Source of the DNA: Chloroflexota bacterium
GTDB lineage: Bacteria; Chloroflexota; Anaerolineae; Anaerolineales; Anaerolineaceae
Length of the DNA stretch: 14,175 bases
NCBI GenBank assembly: GCA_029265085.1
Contig: JAJUJY010000116.1
Coordinates: 1 to 14,175, forward strand
Reading direction: 5' to 3'
Below the pieces are notes generated by a model that worked only from the letters and a program-made list of their open reading frames with translations, did not search any database and was not told the origin of the DNA. The position numbers and the translations under genes are program-made. Each line of letters begins with the position of its first letter. Positions within the stretch are counted from its first letter, which is position 1. This document shows, one piece after another, positions 8,677 through 14,175 of the stretch.

Positions 8677-9957
8677 TTAGCCCCACTTCCAAATCACCAA
8701 CGCAGCCAATAAACGAATGCCAAAAGCCACCAGCATACTGGCAAACAAACCAATCCCACCGGCAAATAGCGGTGCAAGCATACCACCCAATAACAGCGCG
8801 CCATTGAGCGAGATGTTATACCAGGCCAAATAAGGCGGGCGGTCGTTCGAGGGGACTTTTTCTAAAATGTAATTGAGCAGACCCCCGCTGACCATAGACC
8901 AACCAATGCCGCTTACCGTCTGGGTAAGATAATAAATCCAGGGCTGGTAACTAAACGCAAACAACAAAATCGCAAAGGATACGGTAATGCAGCCCAGAGC
9001 CGTCAGGCGTTTAAATCCCATCCGGTTTGCCAGGCGAAAACTCTGTGTAGAGCCAAATACATGCACCACCCAAAAGACCGCCGAACCGACACTGATGGTT
9101 CGGTCCGTAAAGTGCAAAACATTCACCTGGTACTGCGGGAAAAGCGGCACTGTCAAATAGACCCCAATATGAAAGGCCAATACCATCAACAACGTCCGCC
9201 CAAAGCCGCCGCGAATCACGTCAAAGCGAAAAATGGTATTGCGCGGTGAACGGATGAGCGAACGGTCAGCCGCATCCAGCTCCTCGCACACCTCAACCGG
9301 CACAGAGCTTTCACAGGTTTCCGGCTGGGCAGTAGGCCGGATCAAAAACACATGCAGCAGGCTCATTGCCGCCCCAAATACCCCAATCCCAAACACCACC
9401 ATATAGCCTTGAGCAAATGGCATTTGTACCAGGACCTGGCCCACAACCAGTGAGGTAGCCATTGAAGCTGCAGCCAGCAACGCATTACGGGTGCCAACCA
9501 CCTGCCCGCGCCATTCCGGCGGAACTGTCTCTGCAAAAAAAGCGTTGCCTACCACTGCCGCCATAGTACCAGGAATATTCATCACCAGCGTCAGCGCGAT
9601 GATGACCCAGATTTGCGGTTGAGCTGGCAGCAAAACCGGCAGCGGAACCAACAGCAAATAAAACATCCGCGAGAGGAGCGCAGACCAAAAAGTGGCCTGT
9701 TTGGAGGAGTAGCGTTTTGCCAGCATGCTGGCAGGGAAGGTGAAAATTAAATTTACCAGCGCCGGCGAGGAGGAAATCAAGGCCTGCTGCAAAGTAGTTG
9801 CACCCAACCGTGCAGCATACACTCCCAGAAACACCAGGATACTGCCATTCAACACCCCCCACCAGAAAATATCCAGGTAGAGATGCAGAAAATTCCGCTT
9901 GAATTGCAGCGGAACCGGTTGTGCAGAACGCAGGTAACGTCGAAAGAGGTAGCGCAT
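8677..9957 (-). CDS. Major facilitator superfamily transporter
   Basis: Integral membrane protein of 426 aa with two blocks of hydrophobic segments, about six each, joined by a hydrophilic cytoplasmic loop at roughly 208-250. This is the 12-helix MFS layout. The PPEWRGQVVGTRN stretch at 146-158 resembles the family's loop between helices 4 and 5. The substrate is not evident; drug or metabolite efflux would be a guess. The ATG at 9957 has no Shine-Dalgarno, and a TATAAT -10 lies only 11 bases upstream on the minus strand, so the message would have almost no leader. An inverted repeat (9991-10006) overlaps the expected -35. The gene diverges from the split-barrel oxidoreductase gene. Confidence 0.9.
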   Translation of the reverse strand: MRYLFRRYLRSAQPVPLQFKRNFLHLYLDIFWWGVLNGSILVFLGVYAARLGATTLQQALISSSPALVNLIFTFPASMLAKRYSSKQATFWSALLSRMFYLLLVPLPVLLPAQPQIWVIIALTLVMNIPGTMAAVVGNAFFAETVPPEWRGQVVGTRNALLAAASMATSLVVGQVLVQMPFAQGYMVVFGIGVFGAAMSLLHVFLIRPTAQPETCESSVPVEVCEELDAADRSLIRSPRNTIFRFDVIRGGFGRTLLMVLAFHIGVYLTVPLFPQYQVNVLHFTDRTISVGSAVFWVVHVFGSTQSFRLANRMGFKRLTALGCITVSFAILLFAFSYQPWIYYLTQTVSGIGWSMVSGGLLNYILEKVPSNDRPPYLAWYNISLNGALLLGGMLAPLFAGGIGLFASMLVAFGIRLLAALVIWKWG

Positions 9958-9968
9958 AAAACGGCCTA

Positions 9969-9974
9969 ATTATA
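9969..9974 (-). promoter_or_regulatory. -10 element of the MFS gene, near-leaderless transcript
   Basis: TATAAT read on the minus strand (9974 to 9969) lies inside the palindrome ATTATAAT. The predicted start near 9962 leaves about five bases before the ATG at 9957. The -35 position (9997-9992) reads TTCCTG, a weak match. Confidence 0.42.
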
Positions 9975-9990
9975 ATCGAGCACCGCTGAG

Positions 9991-10010
9991 TCAGGAACGA
10001 TCCTGATCAG
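9991..10010. promoter_or_regulatory. Inverted repeat in divergent MFS/oxidoreductase spacer
   Basis: TCAGGA-ACGA-TCCTGA (9991-10006) is a perfect 6-bp inverted repeat with a 4-nt centre. It overlaps a second palindrome, CTGATCAG (10003-10010), and the -35 position of the MFS promoter. The core GAACGATCC (9995-10003) also occurs at 3910-3918 in the other divergent spacer. Candidate operator. Confidence 0.35.
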
Positions 10011-10055
10011 CCGTTAAGTGATTGTAAAGAAGCCAGGGAGAGATTTTAAATCCGC

Positions 10056-10061
10056 TATAAT
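10056..10061 (+). promoter_or_regulatory. -10 element upstream of the split-barrel oxidoreductase gene
   Basis: A perfect TATAAT, with no convincing -35 at 16-18 nt upstream. It would give a leader of about 30 nt containing AGGAG at 10087-10091, six bases before the ATG at 10098. Confidence 0.42.
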
Positions 10062-10097
10062 TTAATCATTCATAAAAAAAACCAACAGGAGCCGTAT

Positions 10098-10547
10098 ATG
10101 CCTGCCGATTGGAAAGAAATCACGTCCCGCGCCTGGGTGATTGGCCTGTTAAATGAACCCGTCATCGCCCGCCTGGCCACCGCTGATCCGCGCACACTCC
10201 AGCCCCATGTGGTACCCGTCTGGTTTGCCTGGGATGGTTCCGCCATCTGGATCAGTTCTTTTCGTTCAACCCGTAAAATTCGCGACCTGCTGCAAAATCC
10301 CCGAATTTCCATCGCGATCGATACCGCCGAAGGCTCTGATAAAATGCGGGCGGTGGTTTTTGAAGGTGCCGCCCAACTGATTACCGATCCCGCGCTGGTG
10401 GCCAGTAAATCAACTGAAATTTACACCCGTTATTTAGGGTTGGAGGGTGTGCAAAAACCTGAACCGCAGTCCTGGATTCATGATCCGGAAAATATGCTGA
10501 TTTGCCTGGTTCCGCAGCGGGTGCTGGCCTGGGGGCAAACAGAATAA
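10098..10547 (+). CDS. Pyridoxamine 5'-phosphate oxidase-like flavin/F420-binding protein
   Basis: Soluble protein of 149 aa with the split beta-barrel pattern of the PPOX-like superfamily: VIARLATADPRTLQPHVVPV, then WDGSAIWISSFRSTRKIRDL, then NPRISIAID, then VVFEGAAQLI. The SxRSTRKIRDLLQNP segment is where such proteins bind the phosphate of FMN or F420. The length fits small FMN- or F420-dependent reductases. Which cofactor is used, and whether it acts as a true oxidase, cannot be told from sequence. AGGAG six bases before the ATG supports the start. It is divergent from the MFS gene and ends 7 nt before a hairpin shared with the PilZ gene. Confidence 0.88.
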   Translation: MPADWKEITSRAWVIGLLNEPVIARLATADPRTLQPHVVPVWFAWDGSAIWISSFRSTRKIRDLLQNPRISIAIDTAEGSDKMRAVVFEGAAQLITDPALVASKSTEIYTRYLGLEGVQKPEPQSWIHDPENMLICLVPQRVLAWGQTE

Positions 10548-10554
10548 AATGAAT

Positions 10555-10577
10555 TGGGGCAGCCAAAAGCTGCCCCA
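10555..10577. terminator. Hairpin between convergent oxidoreductase and PilZ genes
   Basis: A perfect 9-bp stem (TGGGGCAGC / GCTGCCCCA) with a 5-nt loop. The plus-strand side has no T tail. On the minus strand ATTCATTTTATT follows, so it is a plausible terminator mainly for the PilZ gene. Confidence 0.62.
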
Positions 10578-10606
10578 GCGTACCACACTCCGCAATACCT
10601 CACCGT

Positions 10607-11329
10607 TTAGAAGTATAAATCTTTCGCGCGCGGAGGTTCTAATTTATCACGTACATTCTGCTCAAGCTCGTTTAAGATTTCAATTTTCCGAGTTGTAATA
10701 AAGTTTTCCAACCAATGCTCCTGTTGGTAGGTGGGGAACAACCGCACCCCCAGGTGGGTAATCAATTCACCTGCGCGGCGAATTGCAATCACCTTGGAGC
10801 GCAGTGAGACCCCCGTTGAAACATTCAATTGGAAATCCAGATCCAGATCATCACCATAATTGATTTCCGGCAGGTCAGCCCGCTCCGGATAAATCATCAT
10901 GGCAATACCGTGGATCGAAAGATTGGAAATCACTGCCCCAAAACCTTGTTTCCGTTTGCTCACATCCACAGGAATGGGGTAAGCTGGTTGAACACGTTGT
11001 TCCTGCCGGTCGCGCCAGGGTGAACCCATAAATATAAAATTTTTCAGTTTCATTTGCCGGGTGGTGGAACTGATCATTTCCGCTTCTGCGCGGACTGTTT
11101 CCGGCAAAATCCGGCTGTGCAAATAAACCCAATCATGCATGGTATAGCACATTTGCAGCTTCGGGGTTTGAAAGGCCACATAATCCGACCCAACAGACAA
11201 GGGGCGAATTGACTGCTCAAGATGCAAACCTTTATAGGTGCAGGATAAGTTAATGGGGATATTTTGGATCGCCAGGGATTTGATGGACATTAATGCATCA
11301 TTGGAACCGCGGATACCTGCTCGATACAT
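10607..11329 (-). CDS. PilZ domain protein, probable c-di-GMP receptor
   Basis: Cytoplasmic protein of 240 aa. The C-terminal PilZ domain (about 106-215) has both parts of the c-di-GMP site: RxxxR at R108-R112 and NxSxxG at N136-G141 (NLSIHG). About 100 residues precede it and form a beta-rich module resembling the N-terminal domain of YcgR-type proteins, which usually talks to a partner. An AGGAGGT five bases before the ATG is a near-perfect ribosome site. It lies downstream of the receiver-CpaE gene on the same strand, separated by a 244-nt leader with its own promoter-like element. Together with the CpaE-like protein and the chemoreceptor this suggests c-di-GMP control of pili, surface motility or polarity. 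The output is unknown. Confidence 0.9.
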   Translation of the reverse strand: MYRAGIRGSNDALMSIKSLAIQNIPINLSCTYKGLHLEQSIRPLSVGSDYVAFQTPKLQMCYTMHDWVYLHSRILPETVRAEAEMISSTTRQMKLKNFIFMGSPWRDRQEQRVQPAYPIPVDVSKRKQGFGAVISNLSIHGIAMMIYPERADLPEINYGDDLDLDFQLNVSTGVSLRSKVIAIRRAGELITHLGVRLFPTYQQEHWLENFITTRKIEILNELEQNVRDKLEPPRAKDLYF

Positions 11330-11573
11330 ATCGACCTCCTACACAAATACAACCCTACCAGTTCGAGTAACGATAAAAGGAAACATCACCGCTATTTCAA
11401 TGGCCAACAAGGAGAGAGGTCCTGCTTTTTCTCGGCGCTGCAAAGACCTGCTTCAGTATGCATCATAAAATCTTAGAGATTTCTATGATTAATTAAGTAT
11501 ACAAAAATTCTTTAAGAATTGAAATAGAACAATCTTTGATTTTATCCGTACTTGTACGTAACCTGTCCGCCGT
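11330..11573 (-). promoter_or_regulatory. 244-nt leader of the PilZ gene with palindrome and hairpin
   Basis: No gene is seen here. On the minus strand a -10-like TATACT (11501-11496) would start transcription near 11489 and leave a leader of about 160 nt. Just upstream of it is a perfect palindrome AATTCTT-T-AAGAATT (11506-11520). Inside the leader, AGGTC (11417-11421) pairs with GACCT (11445-11449) and an inner TGC/GCA, giving a possible stem-loop. AAATCT-TAG-AGATTT (11468-11482) is another short inverted repeat. The region is AT-rich compared with the genes. Confidence 0.4.
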
Positions 11574-12719
11574 TTAAATTTGCACCCGGTGTCCAATTTG
11601 GTCAGCCAGCAAGCCGAACTGCTGAGCAACAATACCTTCAGGCTGGATCAAGCACAGGGGTAAATTGCGGGTAGCGGCCTGGAAAGCTGCCTCTGTAGCC
11701 GGTGGAAAGCCCATCGCAATCGATTGTCCTAAAACATTCTCTAATTGTGACAGGCTGAGCGTCAGATCCGCGCGAGTGCGGTTGACGGTCACAACCGTCA
11801 TGGCTTTCGAGCTGCCAAAGTTCATCTTGCGCAGGTCTTCAATTAATATGCGTGTCCGTTTGGCGGTAATGGGCTGCGGCTCCGTTACCACCAGGATTTC
11901 ATCGCATTGATTCAGAATAACCGGGTAAGCCGGTAAAAAGCTGGTGCCAATATCCAATACAACCAGCCCAGAAACCTGGGCCATGTGCTGAATAATCGCT
12001 TCATAATTGGCGGCGGCTAGCGAGGTATCCACATCAGCGGAATTTGCGGTTGCAAGTAATGTACGAATCCCATAGGTCGTATTGGTTAATTCTTGCTCCA
12101 CCAGCGCTGAGGTAATTTCACTGACGTTCATTCGCAACAAATTGGCAATACCACGTCCGGCAGTCAGGCCCAATTCTTCTCCCCAGGTGCCCTGACCTGG
12201 GCGCATTTCAGCAGCAATCACTTTGCCATTCTTCTTTTTTGCATACGAAATCGCCAGGTTAAGCGTCATGGTGGATACACCCAAACCACCCTTTGCGCCC
12301 ATCACACCGATCACATAGCCGCGTTTTGCCAGGGTTTCTGTCCGGGCGGTCTTTTGACTGATCAGGGTCTTGATATTAACCTGCAATTCCAGCGGATGCA
12401 CGGGTTTGGTTAAGTAAATATCCACACCTGCTTCATAACCGGCGACCTTATCCTGGGTTTGGGATTTTGCCGTAAACATCATGATCGGGGTCAGGGCAGT
12501 CTCCGGATGACGGCGCAGCGTTCGTGCCACCTCATAACCATCCAATCCGGGCATCATAATATCCAGCACAACCAGGTCGGGCTTTTCACGATGAGCCATC
12601 TTTAAGGCTTCCAGCCCATTGTGGGCAATCAACACCGAATACCCCTGGCGCTCCAGTATTATTCGCAAAAACTCGATAGTATCTGGATCATCATCCACGA
12701 TCAAAATCTTTGTCGCCAT
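11574..12719 (-). CDS. Response regulator receiver fused to CpaE/TadZ-like MinD-family ATPase
   Basis: Protein of 381 aa with two domains. Residues 1-122 are a CheY-like receiver with acidic pocket D9-D11, phospho-acceptor D53, T83 and K105 all present. Residues 134-381 are a ParA/MinD-like ATPase of the CpaE/TadZ type, which positions Tad/Flp pilus machinery at a cell pole in other bacteria. The deviant Walker A is KGGLGVST at 143-150: the signature first lysine is there but the usual P-loop lysine is valine. CpaE proteins show similar loss, so hydrolysis may be weak. I chose the ATG at 12719 because AGAGG (12730-12726) is six bases from it but directly abuts the alternative ATG at 12725. 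No histidine kinase or pilus gene is in view. Role in polarity or pilus placement is inferred. Confidence 0.9.
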   Translation of the reverse strand: MATKILIVDDDPDTIEFLRIILERQGYSVLIAHNGLEALKMAHREKPDLVVLDIMMPGLDGYEVARTLRRHPETALTPIMMFTAKSQTQDKVAGYEAGVDIYLTKPVHPLELQVNIKTLISQKTARTETLAKRGYVIGVMGAKGGLGVSTMTLNLAISYAKKKNGKVIAAEMRPGQGTWGEELGLTAGRGIANLLRMNVSEITSALVEQELTNTTYGIRTLLATANSADVDTSLAAANYEAIIQHMAQVSGLVVLDIGTSFLPAYPVILNQCDEILVVTEPQPITAKRTRILIEDLRKMNFGSSKAMTVVTVNRTRADLTLSLSQLENVLGQSIAMGFPPATEAAFQAATRNLPLCLIQPEGIVAQQFGLLADQIGHRVQI

Positions 12720-12758
12720 CGTCATCCTCTTTTGATCCGCCGGAAATACCCCTGATTT

Positions 12759-12787
12759 AATTTAACCAAATATAAATTGGATTGCAA
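12759..12787 (-). promoter_or_regulatory. Possible promoter of the receiver-CpaE gene
   Basis: On the minus strand TTGCAA (12787-12782) and TAAATT (12764-12759) are 17 nt apart, each matching consensus at four of six positions. This would give a leader of about 30 nt. Confidence 0.3.
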
Positions 12788-12857
12788 GCGAAAAAACAGA
12801 GCAATTCTGGCCGCTGCGCTGTGTTTATCAGTCCATTCATCGAAATCAAACAAGTGC

Positions 12858-12886
12858 TTGACAAACGTCAAAAAACATTATAAAAT
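12858..12886 (+). promoter_or_regulatory. Promoter of the DUF2087 gene with palindrome on the -35
   Basis: TTGACA (12858-12863) and TAAAAT (12881-12886) have the ideal 17-nt spacing. The -35 is part of a perfect palindrome, TTGAC-AAAC-GTCAA (12858-12871), so a bound regulator would compete with RNA polymerase. The -10 lies in the first of three direct repeats. The predicted start is near 12893. Confidence 0.6.
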
Positions 12887-12929
12887 TAATTCGATAATTA
12901 TAAAATTAAAATAACGATTATCAAATTAA
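12877..12929 (+). repeat. Three 13-bp direct repeats at an exact 20-nt period
   Basis: ATTATAAAATTAA occurs at 12877-12889 and 12897-12909, and as ATTATCAAATTAA (one mismatch) at 12917-12929. The period is exactly 20 nt, about two helical turns, so the copies lie on one face of the DNA. They cover the -10, the start site and the early leader of the DUF2087 gene. A tandem operator is likely, although the low-complexity AT-rich sequence calls for caution. Confidence 0.55.
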
Positions 12930-12955
12930 AAACCAGAAAGGAACAACGATACTCA

Positions 12956-13252
12956 ATGGAAGCCAACGACCTTGCCTTCGAGCAAAAAGTGCTGCGCACC
13001 TTCTTTAGCGCAGATGGGCGGCTCAAAGACTTGCCTTCACAACCGAAAAAACAATGGCTGGTCATTCGCCAGATCGCCAGCAAGTTTGAGCCCGACACAC
13101 AATATACCGAGCCGCAAGTCAATGAGATTTTGCGTGCTCTTCATGCGGATTTTGCTTCACTGCGCCGCGCATTGATCGATTTTCACTTCCTGGAACGAAA
13201 AGACGGATTATACTGGCGCAGCCCAAATGAACCAGCCAATCCATACGCCTAG
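12956..13252 (+). CDS. Stand-alone DUF2087 domain protein
   Basis: Protein of 98 aa matching the DUF2087 pattern along its whole length: VLRTFFSADGRLKDLPSQPKK, then LVIRQIASKFEPDTQYTEPQVNEILRAL, then SLRRALIDFHFLERKDGLYWR. The domain looks like a small winged helix and is usually found at the end of ArsR-type or other regulators, so a nucleic-acid-binding regulatory role is plausible but unproven. Here nothing else is fused to it. The ATG at 12956 has AAAGGA 13 bases upstream, slightly far, but no better in-frame start was seen. It has a strong promoter with repeats and a palindrome, diverges from the receiver-CpaE gene and is closed by its own terminator, so it is probably expressed alone and may be autoregulated. 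Confidence 0.85.
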   Translation: MEANDLAFEQKVLRTFFSADGRLKDLPSQPKKQWLVIRQIASKFEPDTQYTEPQVNEILRALHADFASLRRALIDFHFLERKDGLYWRSPNEPANPYA

Positions 13253-13263
13253 AACCACCTGAG

Positions 13264-13300
13264 AAACCCCTCGACCAGCATCTACACGGCGAGGGGTTTT
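13264..13300 (+). terminator. Intrinsic terminator after the DUF2087 gene
   Basis: A perfect 10-bp stem (AAACCCCTCG / CGAGGGGTTT) with a 16-nt loop ends in TTTT. It begins 12 nt after the stop codon. Confidence 0.85.
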
Positions 13301-13328
13301 CATAAGTTTATACAGGCAGGCTGGATGG

Positions 13329-13357
13329 TTAATGCGAGTTTATTTATCTGATATAAT
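13329..13357 (+). promoter_or_regulatory. Extended -10 promoter of the pirin gene
   Basis: TG-A-TATAAT (13349-13357) is a full extended -10 element. The -35 position at 17 nt reads TTAATG, a weak match, which is common with extended -10 promoters. The predicted leader is about 28 nt and contains GGAGGT. Confidence 0.6.
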
Positions 13358-13391
13358 TTTATTTGAGCCAGACTGGTAATTTGGAGGTCCG

Positions 13392-14175
13392 ATGAATACA
13401 ACTCGCACAATCCATTCGATTATTGACCCGCAAATGGTCATTGAAGGCGCCGGTGTGCTTTTACGCCGCTCGATTGCCCCGCGGGTTTCAAATGAATATG
13501 ACCCTTTTTTATTGTTTGATCACTTTGCTTTTAATGATCCGCTCGAAGGTCCCATTCAAGGGTTCCCCATGCATCCCCACCGCGGCATTGAAACCGTCAC
13601 CTATATGCTGCAGGGCAACGTTCGCCACCGCGACAGCCTGGGCAATACCGGCATCATCGGTCCCGGGGATGTGCAGTGGATGACCTCCGGGCGCGGTATT
13701 TTGCACGAAGAAATGCCCCGCCGCGGGCCAGACGGCACCATCTACGGCTTCCAGCTATGGGTGAATTTACCTGCTGCGTTAAAGATGTCCACCCCCCGCT
13801 ACCAGGAAGTCAGCGCGCAAACGATTCCCACGGCAAAGCGCCCCGGCGCCAGTGTGCGCGTGATAGCTGGCACAGTGGACGGTGTGCAAGGTCCGGTAAA
13901 AGAAATTGCAGCCGACCCGCTCTACCTGGAAGTGCAGCTTGAACCCAACAGTGAGTTTATCCAGCCGGTCCCTGCCGGCCATACCGCTCTGGCCTACGTT
14001 TTTGAAGGTCAGGGTGAGTTTGGCGGGTTGACTGTATCTGCTGTGCGCATGGCGGTACTTAAAGACGGTGATTTGCTGCAAGTAAAAACCAATCATACCG
14101 GTATGCGCTTTATGCTGATGGCTGGCGCACCCATTAAGGAGCCAATCGCCCCATACGGTCCCTTTGTGATGAACA
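13392..14175 (+). CDS. Pirin family protein (cupin), cut by the window end
   Basis: The first 261 codons are seen; the 3' end lies beyond the window. Pirins are two-domain cupins that bind one metal, usually iron; some are quercetinases and others act as redox-sensing partners of other proteins. The N-terminal cupin has the complete metal site: H61 and H63 in HPHRGIETVTYML, H105 and E107 in GRGILHEEMP. The second, usually metal-free cupin starts near residue 175 (PLYLEVQLEPNSEF) and continues through HTALAYVFEGQGEF. The ATG at 13392 has GGAGGT five bases upstream and an extended -10 promoter. It follows the DUF2087 terminator, so it is a separate transcription unit. Cytoplasmic; the exact reaction cannot be called. 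Confidence 0.94.
   Translation, partial: MNTTRTIHSIIDPQMVIEGAGVLLRRSIAPRVSNEYDPFLLFDHFAFNDPLEGPIQGFPMHPHRGIETVTYMLQGNVRHRDSLGNTGIIGPGDVQWMTSGRGILHEEMPRRGPDGTIYGFQLWVNLPAALKMSTPRYQEVSAQTIPTAKRPGASVRVIAGTVDGVQGPVKEIAADPLYLEVQLEPNSEFIQPVPAGHTALAYVFEGQGEFGGLTVSAVRMAVLKDGDLLQVKTNHTGMRFMLMAGAPIKEPIAPYGPFVMN

Noticed and set aside
13423..13683. Reading frame of 86 codons at the start of the pirin gene
   Set aside because: It is an out-of-frame shadow; the pirin frame starting at 13392 has the ribosome site, the promoter and the full metal-binding motif.
1..14175. A defence island, prophage or mobile element
   Set aside because: No nuclease, toxin-antitoxin, reverse transcriptase, integrase, transposase, terminal inverted repeats or tRNA-attached junction was seen; all genes have ordinary cellular families.

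Overview
The window holds eleven protein genes, the last one cut by the window edge, and no RNA genes, insertion sequences, prophage genes or CRISPR arrays. The gene content points to a Chloroflexota bacterium, probably of the Anaerolineae. This is inferred from family content and protein style: a MalT-type LuxR ATPase regulator, a response-regulator/CpaE ATPase fusion, a stand-alone DUF2087 protein and an AlkX/YcaQ-type winged-helix protein. It is not proven by any marker gene. The region looks like ordinary chromosome.

Layout from left to right: a 259-nt leader and a methyl-accepting chemotaxis protein with a duplicated extracytoplasmic sensor (260-2575, +); a bidirectional terminator; an AlkX/YcaQ-like winged-helix glycosylase (2632-3867, -). 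Diverging from it is a large MalT/LuxR-type regulator (4016-6697, +). Next come a small unknown protein (6794-7147, +) and a membrane-anchored PAF-acetylhydrolase-like hydrolase (7230-8603, +). These face an MFS transporter (8677-9957, -) across a strong terminator. A small flavin/F420 split-barrel protein (10098-10547, +) then faces a PilZ c-di-GMP receptor (10607-11329, -). Upstream of PilZ on the same strand is a receiver-CpaE fusion (11574-12719, -), and diverging from that is a DUF2087 protein (12956-13252, +). A pirin (13392 to the window end, +) closes the window.

Two signalling themes stand out. MCP, receiver-CpaE and PilZ together suggest control of surface motility, pili or cell polarity, though no pilus or flagellar genes are visible. 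The LuxR regulator and the two genes after it form a second unit. Both downstream genes carry the same pair of conserved boxes (13 bp and 12 bp, exactly 19 nt apart) in their leaders, which makes them a candidate mini-regulon.

The most interesting sequence lies in the intergenic regions: the repeated two-box leader (6707-6750 and 7147-7190); three 13-bp direct repeats at an exact 20-nt period over the DUF2087 promoter (12877-12929), beside a palindrome on the -35; a LuxR gene whose promoter places the transcript start on its GTG codon; and inverted repeats in two divergent promoter regions. I found no convincing new defence or mobile system.
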